Shown: positions 42,772 through 54,775, numbered from the stretch's first letter. The stretch is 64,000 nt of DNA from Macrosoma leucophasiata (GCA_036365455.1 JAWQUS010000004.1:5959501-6023500); one strand, 5' to 3'. Numbers and translations: made by a program. Notes: generated by a model from the sequence alone, not told the origin.

Positions 42772-43077
42772 CGTAACTTCACGCCTGTAATCCCCGAAGG
42801 GGTAGGCAGAGGTAAATGCATGCATTTAATCATACATACAAACACCCACGACTCGCCGGTTACGTTTTGGCCCATGTAACAGGTGGCGAACCTGTTGCCA
42901 TCTCCGGGCACATTACCAAACTCCGGGGTACTGGGAAACTTCCAGAAAATGGAAAAATCCCAATAGAAGCAGAGATAAAGGATTTTAGACCGTTATCTCT
43001 AATATCCCCCGACCCGGGAATCGAACCCAGGACCTCCAGCGTAATAGTAGTGGCCTGCTACCACTACGCTACTGAGG
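42772..43077 (-). repeat. SINE-B copy, complete
   Basis: It runs from CGTAACTTCACGCCTGTAAT to the tRNA-like head (GTAATAGTAGTGGCCTGC, CGCTACTGAGG). A perfect 12-bp duplication CTATTATGTTTA (42760-42771 and 43078-43089) flanks it. Confidence 0.9.
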
Positions 43078-43089
43078 CTATTATGTTTA

Positions 43090-44610
43090 AATAGGTAAAT
43101 TATGCACATAAAAGAACAAGATGCATAGTATTCGTATACATGGTTAGCGACATTTTTTTTTTCATATCACACGCGATATTCTGTAACCAAAAAGTCAAAA
43201 ACGCATAAAAAAATTTTTAAATTGTGTTGAAAAAAAGTTGCCAATTATAGATCGCCATATAAAGCAATAAGCCCGCATAATTGACTTGCCAACACAGAGG
43301 TGGTCCACTGGTTTCTATGGGTGATCACCATACAAAATGTCATTTGAACAGCGGGATGCTAAACATCGTATTTCCAATAAAGACATTATGACCCTGACAG
43401 AGATATCGATTTTTTAGGATAAAATAATGTTCTTGAAATAATAAATGGTTTAATCGATGAGCTTTTTAGACAGCGGTGCTATATTGGTTCTTTAACTTCT
43501 ATGTGGGTGAATTTCTCAAGCACAAATTTTAGACGGCGTCGCTGAAAATCGTATCTTAGACTACGTATATGTAAAACAGTTTATTTTGTTAGGAAAAAAG
43601 ACTTATATTTCTTGATGAGGCCATCAATATTTTTGTAGAAAACATTTTGGAAATTAGAGAAAAAACAAAATGTTGCCCCTGTTTCTAAGTTTGGTGGCGC
43701 GTCCACAATCTGTTTTTCTTGTATTAACCACCGTTTAAATAAAACTACACTGGTTAACCAGAAATAACTAATGTTATTTCTATTTTGCGTTAGTTATTCT
43801 ATTCCATGACAATTTTATTATTTTCTTTAGTGCAATACTTTATCCTAGAGGGAATCAAAAAGGCCTGTCCGCGCAAATTCTAAAATTTTGGTGGGAATAA
43901 TAAAATCATTAATTCGCTCGTACACAATACATCCTTAAGGATGACATTTCCACCATTCTCTTCGTTTAGTAGGATGCTCACGGGGAGTAATGACAGTTTC
44001 GTGCTTTCCTGTTGTTATTGCCCATCAAAAACGAAAGTAAGTCATTTCAAAGTAATCGGACAAAAAGAGTGCAATATTGGTGTGATGTTTTAAATCGTTC
44101 CTTTTAAGAGCATGTCTTTTAATACATATTTATAATATAAAGGTTTGGTATCATTTCAAAATGACACAATTAAAATTATTGTATGTTTAGTGATATTTTT
44201 TTAAATAAATATTTTATACAAGTTTCTAATTTTGGTGGTCCAATTTTGGTGATTTTGGTGGTGTTTTACGTATGACAAGAATTGTTTTGCTACACCAAAA
44301 TTATTAATATTTCTGCATGCTAGGAAAAAGTCGAAGTTAGCACACGCGGAGTACTTGGAGAGGATAAGGGTTGCAGAAAAGAGGAGAAAAGAAAAAAATT
44401 GGTAATTTTTTTTTCAAACTAGAAAATTTGCGAAAATAAGAAAAAGAAAGTGAATAAACATTTTGATAAAATGTTAATTCACTAAGATTATGAGGATTTA
44501 TTGATTCATTGAAATAACGTTGTATTAAAACTATTTTTATGCCATATTTACTTACTTTGGAGTCAGGTATCAATTTTGGTGTCTTACAAATTCCGGTGTA
44601 GACAATATAA
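43090..44610. other. AT-rich block with recurring TTTTGGTG motifs
   Basis: No gene or known repeat was seen. AAATTTTGGTGGGAAT (43888), a triple cluster TTTTGGTGGTCC-AATTTTGGTGATTTTGG (44231-44262) and ATCAATTTTGGTGTC (44569) lie left of the mariner. CACCAAAATTA occurs at 44294 and again right of it at 45997. This may be one old element into which the mariner jumped. Confidence 0.4.
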
Positions 44611-45890
44611 TAGGTTGGAAAAAGTCTTTTCGCATCATAGTATGTATGAACTTGTAATAAAATCTCTTTGGCTGTAGTATTTGTATCTGGCTGGTTTTGG
44701 TATCATTGAAAGTTAACATTTTAAAGAACATAATTCCAAATTCAAATTAGGCAAATGTGTGATTTTCATTTGTTTTTCGTACTGTCAAGATGAGTGAATC
44801 TAATGAAGAAATTCGATACATTTTAAAATTTTACTACAAAAAAGGTAAAAATGCTACGCAAGCCGTGAAAAAAATTTGCGATGTTTATGGACCTGGTGCA
44901 GTGTCTGTGAGAGAAGCACAAATTTGGTTTAAGCGTTTTCAATCCGGAAATGTTGATGTCAAAGATGCACCTCGCTCTGGTTATGGTATTACGGATAAAA
45001 TGGATGCCATTTTTGAAAAAGTGGAGCAAGATCGACATATCAGTAGTTACGACGTAGCTGAAGAACTGAGAATTGATCACAAAACAGTTTTGGCGCATTT
45101 GAAAAAAACTGGGTACAAAAAAAGCTCGATATTTGGGTACCTCACGAGCTCACTGAAAGAAACCTAATGAACCTTGTACTCATTTGTGATTCTTTATTAC
45201 GACGTAATGAAACCGAATCATTTTTGAAGAAGCTGATAACTGGTGATGAAAAGTGTATCACGTACGACAAGAACGTGCGAAAAAGGTCGTGGTCAAAGGC
45301 CGGTCAGGCTTCACAGACTGTGGCGAAACCCGGGTTAACTCGCAATAAGGTGATGTTGTGTGTGTGGTGGGATTGGAAGGGCATTATTCATTATGAGCTA
45401 TTACCACCAGGCAGGACTATCGATTCTGAACTCTACTGCAAACAACTGATGAGATTAAAGCAATAAGTTGAGAGAAAGCGGCCGGGATTGATCAACAGAA
45501 GGGGTGTGGTGTTTCATCATGATAACGCTAGACCTCACACATCTATAGCCACTCAGCAAAAAATAAGAGAGTTTGGCTGGGAGGTGTTAATGCATCCGCC
45601 GTATAGTCCTGACCTTGCACCTTCAGATTTCCACCTGTTTCGGTCTCTTCAGAATTCTTGAGGCAATGTAAGGTTAACATCACGAGAGGACGGCCAAATC
45701 CACTTGTCGCGGTATTTTGATGAGAAGTCCCAAAATTTTTATAGCAATGGGATCATGTCCCTACCTACAAGATGGCAAAAGGTTATCAAACAAAATGGTA
45801 CATACATACTTTAGTTAAATTTAAATAAACTATTTTAAAAAATGTTTTGAATTATCTTAAAAAATGCGAAGAAACTTTTTCCCCAACCGA
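44611..45890 (+). mobile_element. mariner transposon, complete but inactive
   Basis: The ends are TAGGTTGGAAAAAGTCTTTT-CGCAT (44611-44635) and the complement of AATGCGAAGAAACTTTTTCC-CCAACCGA (45863-45890). The total is about 1.28 kb, the usual mariner length, with one transposase frame. The expected TA duplication is not clean. Subfamily (mori or cecropia group) is not settled. Confidence 0.88.
44790..45814 (+). pseudogene. mariner transposase (DD34D), one frameshift and two stops
   Basis: A cut-and-paste transposase that acts in the nucleus on its own inverted ends. The frame starts MSESNEEIRYILKFYYKKGK with the N-terminal helix-turn-helix, followed by QIWFKRFQSGN and VAEELRIDHKTVLAHLKKTG. 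A frameshift near 45115-45125 separates this from IWVPHELTERNL, which reads in the next frame with MNLVLICDSLL from 45167. The catalytic aspartates are at 45245-45247 (in GDEK), 45521-45523 (in HHDNARPH) and 45626-45628 (in LAPSD), with 34 residues between the second and third. Stops at 45464-45466 (TAA) and 45659-45661 (TGA) interrupt it. The tryptophan usual after GDEK is C. The reading ends …GTYIL at 45812. About 341 codons match the full family length, so the copy is young but dead. Confidence 0.9.
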
Positions 45891-46044
45891 ATTTTTTAGT
45901 ATTAAACAGATTTCTCTTATATTTTTTATAACTCTATAGGTATTTCTTGAAAATAAATAAAAAGAATTACTGATAAATTCAAAAACAAAAATTTCCACCA
46001 AAATTAGGCAAAAAATCGTAGTTGTTGAAATTATCCCATGTAAG

Positions 46045-46228
46045 GAAACTAAACCTTGTCGGAGGCCATATAGGTTTGAAAACATCCTATAGCGGGTTGA
46101 CCACTAACCCGTATCTCCACCAACCCGCATTGGAGCAGCGTGGTGAAGCAAGCTCCAGGCCTCCACCCAAAAAAGGGGAGAGACTCGTGCCCAGCAGTGG
46201 GACGTTTCAAGGGTCGCCATTATTATTA
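46045..46228 (+). repeat. 5S-SINE, 5'-truncated
   Basis: ACCTTGTCGGAGGCCATATAG, then CCAACCCGCATTGGAGCAGC, GTGCCCAGCAGTGGGACG and (ATT)n. The 5S part is absent. Confidence 0.8.
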
Positions 46229-46502
46229 TGAAACGAAGTGGTAACCAAGCATTCAGTGTACATGGATGTTATATGATGATGACGTGATGTAGTCTATACA
46301 TATCTACACAGAAATCTTTGGTCAAAATGCAGAAGTGTTATCCTGATAGTTATTTTGTTTCTATGATTGTTATTACGGGGCCATACATTACTACCTAACC
46401 GGAACACGCTAGTGCTGAACACTACCATTTGGCGGCAGATAGATTAGGTTATGCGGTGGTGACTTCGCCCTCGAGTCCCTACACTGAAACTCTACAACCA
46501 GT
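46229..46502 (-). repeat. SINE-A copy, diverged
   Basis: AAGTGGTAACCAAGCATTCAG to GCCCTCGAGTCCC…CTCTACAACCAGT. Confidence 0.7.
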
Positions 46503-46504
46503 GC

Positions 46505-46748
46505 GTAACTGTTCTAATTTTTTATGCCAATTAAGGAACGAGAAAACATTAGAGATTTGAATCTCGATGTTCCGTCGTTCCTGAGGCCTAAACTGTTATG
46601 CTTGCGGAGTGGAAATAAGGGAACCATACACAACGTCTAACGCTAGCGCTAAATACTTGAATACTACCATTTTATAACGGCACACACGGCGGTAGATTAT
46701 TTAATACAGGTGGTGGTAAAGCTCCGTCACTGAAATTCCACTAATAAA
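46505..46748 (-). repeat. SINE-A copy, strongly diverged
   Basis: CCTGAGGCCTAAACTGTTATG, GAATACTACCATTTTATAAC and GGTGGTGGTAAAGCTCCGTC. It lies in tandem with the copy to its left. Confidence 0.55.
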
Positions 46749-49700
46749 ATGTGTACAAGCTAAACATAAGAGAAAAAAATTGTAATTAATTAAAACGAAT
46801 GTCGATTACTTATGAATGTTATTAGATCTGTCAGTGATTTGTAATAAGTATTTTATTAGGTAGTGTTTATTAAATTTTTGTACACCTGCTTAGACAACAC
46901 GTTGCCCGGCTAATTACTGTCGAACTATCTCACTATTGAAATACTAGAAACGTTTCTAAACATACTATTGTAAACGTAAAATATAGAATTATCTAACAGG
47001 AGAACAATAATTAGCCTTCACTTTTAATGGACGTTTGTCCATACATAACGTCTACATATAGGCTACATAACAGAACATACACAATTGCATTCATTGAGCC
47101 TATAAAAAGTTATTATTTAGATAACGCGCCACCACTATGACGCAGATGAGTAGTGATGGGACAAATTTATGTTTTAGTTTATTTGTGTCATTACTTGGTA
47201 CGGATCTACGTCCAAGTACGAGAAATGGTTAGCGAAGTGCTGTTTTGTAGGTGTTTGTGTATTTTTTTTTACATATCATCAATGTATAATAACGGCTACA
47301 TCGTACTATGCTAATGATAGTGATCAACAGTGAACACCTTTCCAAACATAAGTGTATGTAGGTTAGTTGCACTCCCAAAGGTAGAGAGTTAGAAAGAGAA
47401 TAGTAGACCAGAGGGCGTATCATGTATCTCGGTTGACATCATTTCAATAGCCACTTTGCAGCACATTGCTGTTTTGGAGTAACTAGATAGTTATTATCCT
47501 TTTAGGAAAACCGCAATGTTTTGCAAAGTGGTTTTCAAATGATAGCCACCGAGATGCTGAATACGCCTGATAGCTAGAAGATTGGAATGAAAGTAAGGAT
47601 AGAAATGTTGATTTGTGTTAACTGTATTAGACGAATTCGGTCGGTCGAAAGGTTTATAGTTGGCACATTGAAAACGGCTGATACTCAGCACCTATTGGTG
47701 ATGAGTCGGTCATAGGATTTCCGACGGTAGATTAGACTACCGGCTGATCTAATCTTTTGAATTATAATTTTTCCATAAATTTTGTGATTTTAATACCTAT
47801 ATCTTAATTGGGTAGAAATTTTAAATTGGGTTCAGTGTCTATGAGGATGATTAATGTAAAAACTTTAAGTCATTTTTTTGGACTACCGTATATTCCCTTT
47901 TATTTTAATGGCTATTCTGAAAATATTCAAAAACTGAGGTTTTAGAATATATTATTGCTTATTTACGCTTTATCTGACGGATACCGGATGCACGTCATGC
48001 TAATTAAATTCCAATGGGTTTTGGTACAGGAATAGGCACAAGCCAGTTATAAACACAATCAAAATTGATATTATGTTCATTAAAATATTATAAGTTATTA
48101 GATAATAAATTAATAAGACAATAAATATAAGTAATTTCACATTCACATGAAACACCAAAAAATACTTAATTTAAGTAAAATGATTGTATTAGCCGATAAA
48201 TTACGTAAACTGACGAATATTTTATTCAAATTCTTAAGAGTGTGATTTTGGTATGACCGTCTATTCTCGAAAAAAAAAACGTAAAAAGATTCTAGACTTT
48301 TAGGCTAAAACAAGGTGGTTGAATGTTATTAACTAAATATTTTTGTAGTACTACGCTGAATTTGAAACTGTAAAGACTAATTTTATTATAATTTAATGAA
48401 TAAAACAATCTATAAAGACTTGTTTTATGTGACATAGTGAAATGCACATCCCTATATCTGTCACTGTGAGGGGAACGAGTATCAATATTAAATGAATGTA
48501 CGTGGAATATCAGCGGATCCAAGTAGTTTTTTTTTTCTTACATTTAATTATTGTATACGTAGCTAATGTTGTCGATATAAAGAAAACTTTACGGTGTTGT
48601 CATTGACATACAAAAAATTTTTTGTTTGTCAATGGGTGTTGTGTATTGCCAGTTGCAAAAATGTGCTTAGTTGAGATAAACGTAATTATGTATAGTAAAA
48701 TAAAGACTGTATAATTTTTAAGACTGTTTTATGAAAATAATATGATAAACGATGGTTTAATTGCTATTAAAATAAACTCATTTACACATTTACACCGTTT
48801 AAAAGAGCTTTTTGCTATAAAGCTAACCGTTTTCGTTATCGACTAGAATACGAATATGATGAAACACAATTCATTTTAGGAAGTTCGCTGTCTTACCTAA
48901 TTACATTAACTACTGTAATTTTCAAGATTTTTTTTTTTATTATCACTAAGTGTACCGAACATTTAGTGATAATAAAAAATATGAAACCCACATTTTTAGC
49001 TATGTCACCATATAGAGCATTAGGTATCTTACGAATTGTATTAGTCGATGAATGTTAAAATTTGACATTCAAGATACCTTGGTACCTTGAATATCAAATT
49101 TAAATATTAACCGGGACTTCATGGACATTGCTTACATTTATAAAATCAAATAAAAATACAAAGATTACAGGAATTTTCTATCTTTTATATGTATAAGTGG
49201 AAGTTCATCAAATTGTTGCTATAACAAAATAAGACCTAAACAAAACTAAAAATATCTTCAAGCTTTATGTTTTGAACATTCAGATATTTTTGATAAACTT
49301 GTCCAACACAGTTGTCCAACGATCACTCTTAGTCAAACATAAAATATTAATAAAAGTCCACATTGTTGTGACGAAGAATTATTATTTCTCATTCACTCAA
49401 GTAAGGTATGTACGTGTGTGTCTGAAGATCACAAATGAAAAAAAAACACGATAGCACATCAATCGTTGATAGATCAAAATATTTAATAAGTTGTCTTGAT
49501 GAAATACATTACATGGGTAAATTGAATATTATTTTATTCACCCAAGCTATTGAATTGTATTCTTGAGTCACGTATAAATACGAAAAATTTCAATTGCAAA
49601 ATTAAAACCTAACCGATTATCTTTTAGTAAAACAATATAAAACCTTTTTGTTAACTCCCCTAACAGAGTTCGAATATCGAAAAGCGTAATTGACCGATTG

Positions 49701-50221
49701 AATTTCAAAACGCTGTCACGCTTTGAATGGAACAATCAATTCAAAACTTTCCCGCCTTTTGTCAAGTGCGTCAGACTGACAGGTCGGCGTTTGTGGCCAG
49801 TTACAATTAAAAAGAATGGGATAAAATTAAACAAAGTGCTTAATTGTGGCCGAAAATAAATGTAGGTATTTGGATTTGCGCGATACGAACATACTTGTCG
49901 GAAGGCAATATGGCGGGAAGGCAGGTGATCACTGACGCAGCTGCGGCGCGGGCGCATCCAAGGTTAGGTACCTCTCCCCGCATGTTTACTTGTACCCCTC
50001 GACTAGTGTTGGGCTATCTTATTTTATAGTTTATAAATGCAATATAACATTACACTCGCAATTATGTCATGCATGTTATCTATGCCTATGTTGAAAATGG
50101 CACTTAACAAATGTGCACTTGATAAATAAGTTAATTATAAGCCCGGCTACTGTTCGCTGTTCGAAAATGAGAAATGCAAATATTACTATTTTTATAAGCA
50201 ATTTTTTTTAAGGTTATGTTT
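46749..50221. other. 3.5 kb without a recognised gene
   Basis: Mostly AT-rich and free of the window's repeat families. It holds a hairpin at 48933-48979 and a GC-rich patch at 49740-49990, where a short candidate exon could start at 49910 (see findings). Nothing else was recognised. Confidence 0.5.
48933..48979. repeat. Snap-back palindrome
   Basis: TTTTTTATTATCACTAAGTG (48933-48952) pairs with CATTTAGTGATAATAAAAAA (48960-48979) at 19 of 20 positions, with a 7-nt loop. Confidence 0.85.
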
Positions 50222-50770
50222 CAGTGTCAGAGCTCGTCGAGGACGTAGGCATCGCATTACCTTATCTATCTGCCGCATAGAGGCACACGGGCCACCGGCC
50301 GCGGGGCGGAGGGGAGTATCTAGCCATATGCAGGCTTTCTCCTCTGTCAAAGTACAAACCCAAGTGGGCCTATGCATGTCACCTAGATGTTTGTTAAAGT
50401 CAAGGTGTGAGTTTTGTAGTAATAGACGATTTTTGTAGTGTGAGTGTGTGTCACACGTATTTCCACCCGCAAAAAATGACAGACTGTTTTGCATCGGTAA
50501 TAAACGCTATGGCTACTTCCCTCCGGTCCGTCGCGGCCGATGGCCCGTGTTGCTCTATGATATAGTCTCTATGATATATCCGTCAAATGGTAATGTTTAA
50601 AATTATCGTGTATCGGGAATGTAACCTATGTCTCCGTTATTTATGTCAGCTTAGGCTTCAGGGGTGGTGTTAGTAGTTAGATAGGTACCTGTCTATAGGC
50701 TGCAGTAGTCACTAATCATCTATGTGATCTCCATGCCTGTTTGCCACATTCTAAACATAAAAAAGAAAAA
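50222..50770 (+). repeat. SINE-A copy split by a MITE
   Basis: TCAGAGCTCGTCGAGGACGT to TATCTATCTGCCG is the left part. It resumes near 50580 with GTCAAATGGTAATG and runs to CTAAACATAAAAAAG. Confidence 0.65.
50276..50559. mobile_element. GC-ended MITE inside SINE-A
   Basis: The left end CATAGAGGCACACGGGCCAC-CGGCCGCG is matched in reverse by CGCGGCCGATGGCCCGTGTT-GCTCTATG at the right, about 25 of 28 positions. The inside has no coding frame of note. The right flank repeats TCTATGATAT twice, obscuring any target duplication. Superfamily unassigned. Confidence 0.7.
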
Positions 50771-51249
50771 AATAAACAAATATCGCTTTTATTACCACCC
50801 CATTAAATACTCACGAGTGCAAATAGACTTTTTTCCGTACGTAAGTATAAAACATGCTCAACTCATCCCTATAATGCACGGGCAATGAGCACGTGGCATG
50901 CGCACGCGCTGCGAGATAGTCTCGATCCCTCAAAAATACACCGAGGTCACCGGTTACCCGATACCATATTGACCAGACCTTGAATCGGTTATTTTTTGTA
51001 ACACTTGTAAAAAAATACCTTTGTCGCATGTTATTGTCAGATCTTTTTTAACATAGCTATTTTCCTGTATTGTTATTATTGACGGTAAAATAATATATGT
51101 AGGTATATACCAAGGTACTTAATCTCGGAATTAGAATTTAATAATATTTATGTACCTATTTTAAATGAAAAAAGATATCATAACAATATATCTATTTATT
51201 TGAATTCTTAATTACATACAGCAAAAAAAAAATCGAAATTATTTAAAAA
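50771..51249. other. Unannotated DNA
   Basis: Nothing recognised. Confidence 0.5.
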
Positions 51250-51825
51250 ACTAGCTGTGCCCGCGACTTCGTCTACGTGAGAAAAAGTATGATTGTTCAG
51301 TATCTACCCGGACGAAGTCGTGGGCGCAGCTAGTATAAAAGTAGCGTAAGTTACTCCTTATTACATCAGCTATCTGCCAGTGAAAGTCCCGTCAAAGTCA
51401 AAGACACTCCAATTCTTCTTATTTGTATGTAGGTATGTATGGATGTATGGAGATAAAAGTAGCCTAAGTTACTCCTTGTTACATCAGCTACCTACCCATG
51501 GAAGACCCGTCAAAGTCGGATACACTCCAATTCTACTTATTTGTATGTAGGTATGTATGGATGGATGTATGGAGACAAAAGTAGCCTATGTTACTCCTTA
51601 TCACATCAGCTATCTGCCAGTGAAAGTCCCGTCAAAATCGGTCAAGCCGTTCCCAAGATTAGCCCCGCCAAACAGACAGACAGACAGACAGACAAAAATT
51701 GTAAAACATGTTGTTTTGGTATATGTACCGTGTATACATACATAAGCGTTTAGTAAAAAGCGGTTATTTTAATATTACAAACAGACACTCCAATTTTATT
51801 TATTTGTATGTATGTATGTATAAAG
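51250..51825 (+). repeat. Repeat P copy with internal tandem triplication
   Basis: The 85-bp CTAG-to-CTAG unit is at 51250-51334. After it, a block starting GTAGC(G/C)TA…GTTACTCC occurs three times (51341, 51459, 51581), 118 and 122 bp apart. The first two end early at ACACTCCAATTCT and GTATGTATGGATG. The third continues to (GACA)n at 51674-51697 and AAAGCGGTTATTTTAATATT. Confidence 0.75.
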
Positions 51826-51829
51826 ATTT

Positions 51830-52050
51830 ATTATGGAAGCTACAAATACAACATAAGACCTAAAAATTCTGTGAAAATTTTAAGCGTCTACATTATAGCG
51901 GTAATAGAAATACTTAATTTGTGAAAATGTTAGCTTTCTAGCTATCCCTATTTATGAGATACAGCCTGGTGACAGACAGACGGATGGACGGACAGACAGA
52001 CAGACAGCGGAGGATTAGTTATCCGTAGGGTCCGTTTTTACCTATTAGGT
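51830..52050 (+). repeat. Insect-wide repeat with (GACA)n and GGGTCCGTTTTTACC end
   Basis: GAGATACAGCCTGGTGACAG, a (GACAGACG)n tract, GGAGGATTAGTTATCCGTAG and GGGTCCGTTTTTACC. This end is shared by many insect interspersed repeats. The class was not assigned. (GACA)n recurs in a different context at 52354-52376. Confidence 0.5.
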
Positions 52051-52504
52051 AGGACTAAACTCCCTAAAAAATAGAACTAAGATACAGAATAGCCTAAAAA
52101 TATTCGATACGATTCTTTAAATTGACATAACTGTTTTATTTCTGAACCGATTCACATGTGTTTCATGTGAATGTTAAGTGAAACTTACTACAATATATTA
52201 ATGAAAACCGCAAATCGAATAAGCCGTTTCTGATATTAGCGTGCCCAAACACACAGCCAAACAGACATTTTGTTGTGCGCCAAATGTTAAAATATAATCA
52301 TACCAAGTTTCATTGTAATCGGACCGGTAGTTTTTATGTGATGCTTGAACAAACAGACAGACAGACAGACAGACAAAAAAAAATCTAATCACATATTTGT
52401 GTTCGGTATCGATCTAATAACATCCCCTGGCATTTATTTTTTCAATATTTTTAATGTACAGAATTTACACTTCTACAGATTTATTATAAGTATAGATTAC
52501 TTTA

Positions 52505-52625
52505 GACGTCATTGCCTCAGGAGTGGCAACGCAGTGAAGTCTCTAATTTCATGTAGATGTAGACGTTTATATACTATCATCAATGTAAACTTTATGCTTC
52601 TTTGAAACTTTATGACATAAAAAAG
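52505..52625 (+). repeat. SINE-A, 5'-truncated
   Basis: TTGCCTCAGGAGTGGCAACG to AACTTTATGACATAAAAAAG. Confidence 0.7.
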
Positions 52626-52783
52626 AACATGGTTTCGTCGAAGTGAGGACACAGTCGCTCTATAATTATTTCTTAATAATAGTTTCTGTAGAAATAAAAA
52701 TATTCTTGAAAACCGTATTGATATTAATAAGGTAAGCATAACAATACGCTTATTATAAGTTTTGGCTAGCTATCACTCGACTT

Positions 52784-53071
52784 TTTACTGGTGGTAGAGC
52801 TCCAGTAACAGAGCTCGCGGGTGTAGGCACTACCGCATTACCTAAGATACTTGCCGCTAAATGGTAGTGTTCAGCACTATCGTGTTCCGATCACGTGGTA
52901 ATGTACGGCCCTGTAATATCCGGCACAGAGGGATAACACCTTCGGCTTCAGGAGTGGTAACGCATCTGCGTTTTGACCTTGATCTTTGTCTACAACCTGC
53001 AACCTATTGCAGTTATCACTTAACATCAATGTGAACTGCATGCTTGTTTGCCACTTCCAATACATAAAAAA
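52784..53071 (+). repeat. SINE-A copy, full length
   Basis: TTTACTGGTGGTAGAGCTCC to TTCCAATACATAAAAAAG. It is close to the consensus apart from a local change at 52985-53010. Confidence 0.88.
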
Positions 53072-53549
53072 GTCTATTGCCAGGTATAGATATTGTATTA
53101 TTATCGTGAGTTTGCATTGATGAAACATTCACATAAAAACATGTTAAAATGATAGGTTTGACAGCAGTGCGAACGCTAGCACCAACAAGATATTCATCGC
53201 AATACATACTTTATGCGTCGAGTTGCGAAACATCATCATGGTTAATGTTTTTAGTGCAAACTAGGGGTTATATTGTAGGGACGACGATTTTTAAAGGCTT
53301 CTAAATTCTAGATATTTGGGTAGGTATTCAGAGCAATGTGAATTAAACTGTACTGTACTTCTATATGTGGACTGGTGTATATTTTTAAAGAAGTAACTTT
53401 ATTCTTATTGGACAGTGAGTGAATGAAAATAAACTTATGTAATTTTAATGACATTATTACTTTAAGGCCTGTTTTTATTTAGTACAAGGAAGATTGACAT
53501 AGCGGTGTACAAAATGAAAACGAAGGTCCAGTCACCGTCTTCATTTCTA

Positions 53550-53960
53550 TAAGATGTGCTATTTAAGGAACAATTTATTTGTCAGCGATGAGCTTGTGCT
53601 ATTTCCAATGACATGATATGAATTGAAGATAACTTGGCAATTTTATTGGAACACGAAAGTGTAGCGCATTGGTAATGGTCTGTCAACATTCAGATGATTC
53701 GTTTCATAAATTAAATATGTGTTATTTAAAGAACAAATTTTGCGAGCCACGATGTTTTGCCATTACTCTGACATGTAATAACATTGTGTGCATTTTATTG
53801 GAATATTTAATTTTAGTACAACGAAGTGCGACGTGAACGAGTCGAAAATACTCGGATAACATCTCTGGTTTTTAAATTCCAAGACATGTTTAGGAGCAAC
53901 TTTGAGCTTGGGTCATTTTACAAGACGTCTAATAAAAGGACTTTTTATTGGAGCACGGTC
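53550..53960 (+). repeat. Degenerate tandem repeat, about 150-bp period
   Basis: TTTTATTGGA recurs at 53641, 53793 and 53943. GTG(C/T)TATTTAA(G/A)GAACAA recurs at about 53555 and 53719. The surrounding sequence is only partly alike, so the array is old. Not a recognised family. Confidence 0.5.
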
Positions 53961-54382
53961 GGTCGGTACAGTGGGATTCACCTTAAGAAAGAAAATATGG
54001 GAACAAAATTTGGTTAACGTTTTTAAATAGAGGAAAAACCTGGCAATGTAGTTGAAATGTGGTATGTTGGGTCCTTAGGTTACTTAACTTAAAAATTGGG
54101 AAATTTGGTATACCATATAATTTATTTTAATGGGAAATTTCCAGATTATGGAGAAATCCCAATTAAACCAGAGATGAAGGACTTTACAATATTATCTCTG
54201 ATACCGGGAATCTGCTACCAGCTACCACTAGACTACCGAGGCAGTTAAAATGTGCGTAAAGATTATTTCGTTTAAGTTAAAACTATAACGGAACGTGTTT
54301 ACGGATTAGGTACTCTTGTAAATACACACTTACACACTCAATGAGCTGAGAATATCATTGGATCTTTCAATATTTTTTTTAT

Positions 54383-54612
54383 GTCAAAAGTAGCCTAAGT
54401 TATTCCTTCTATTTGCCAGTGAAAGTCCCGTCAAAATCGGTCCAGCCGTTCCCAAGATTAGCCCCGCCAAACAGACAGACAGACAGACAGACAAAAATTG
54501 TAAAAAATGTTGTTTTGGTAAGTATATGTAGGTACTGTGTATACATACATATGCATTAGGTATAAAGCGCTTATTTTAATATTACAAACAGACACTCCAA
54601 TTTTATTTATTT
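54383..54612 (+). repeat. Repeat P copy without CTAG unit
   Basis: AAAAGTAGCCTAAGTTATTC, AAATCGGTCCAGCCGTTCCC, (GACA)n at 54473-54496 and ACAGACACTCCAATTTTATT. It abuts repeat J at 54615. Confidence 0.7.
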
Positions 54613-54614
54613 GG

Positions 54615-54775
54615 TCGCTTTTTATGCATATTGCCATTGTCAAGTAAAACGATATTTCGTATTCGTAATAAGTAACGTAAACTTCAGAGTCAGTCAGTCA
54701 ATTAATTAGTCCGTCAGTCAGAGTCACAGTAATTCGAGTAAAGCGATGGCTACTTTACCAGAACAGTTAGATCTT
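54615..54775 (-). repeat. Repeat J, second copy
   Basis: Reverse of 4359-4516. GTCAAGTAAAACGATATTTC, GTCAGTCAGAGTCACAGTAA and GCGATGGCTACTTTACCAGA match in order. Confidence 0.65.

Noticed and set aside
51541..51753. 70-codon frame with TDRQTDK repeats
   Set aside because: The peptide is coded by the (GACA)n tract of repeat P.
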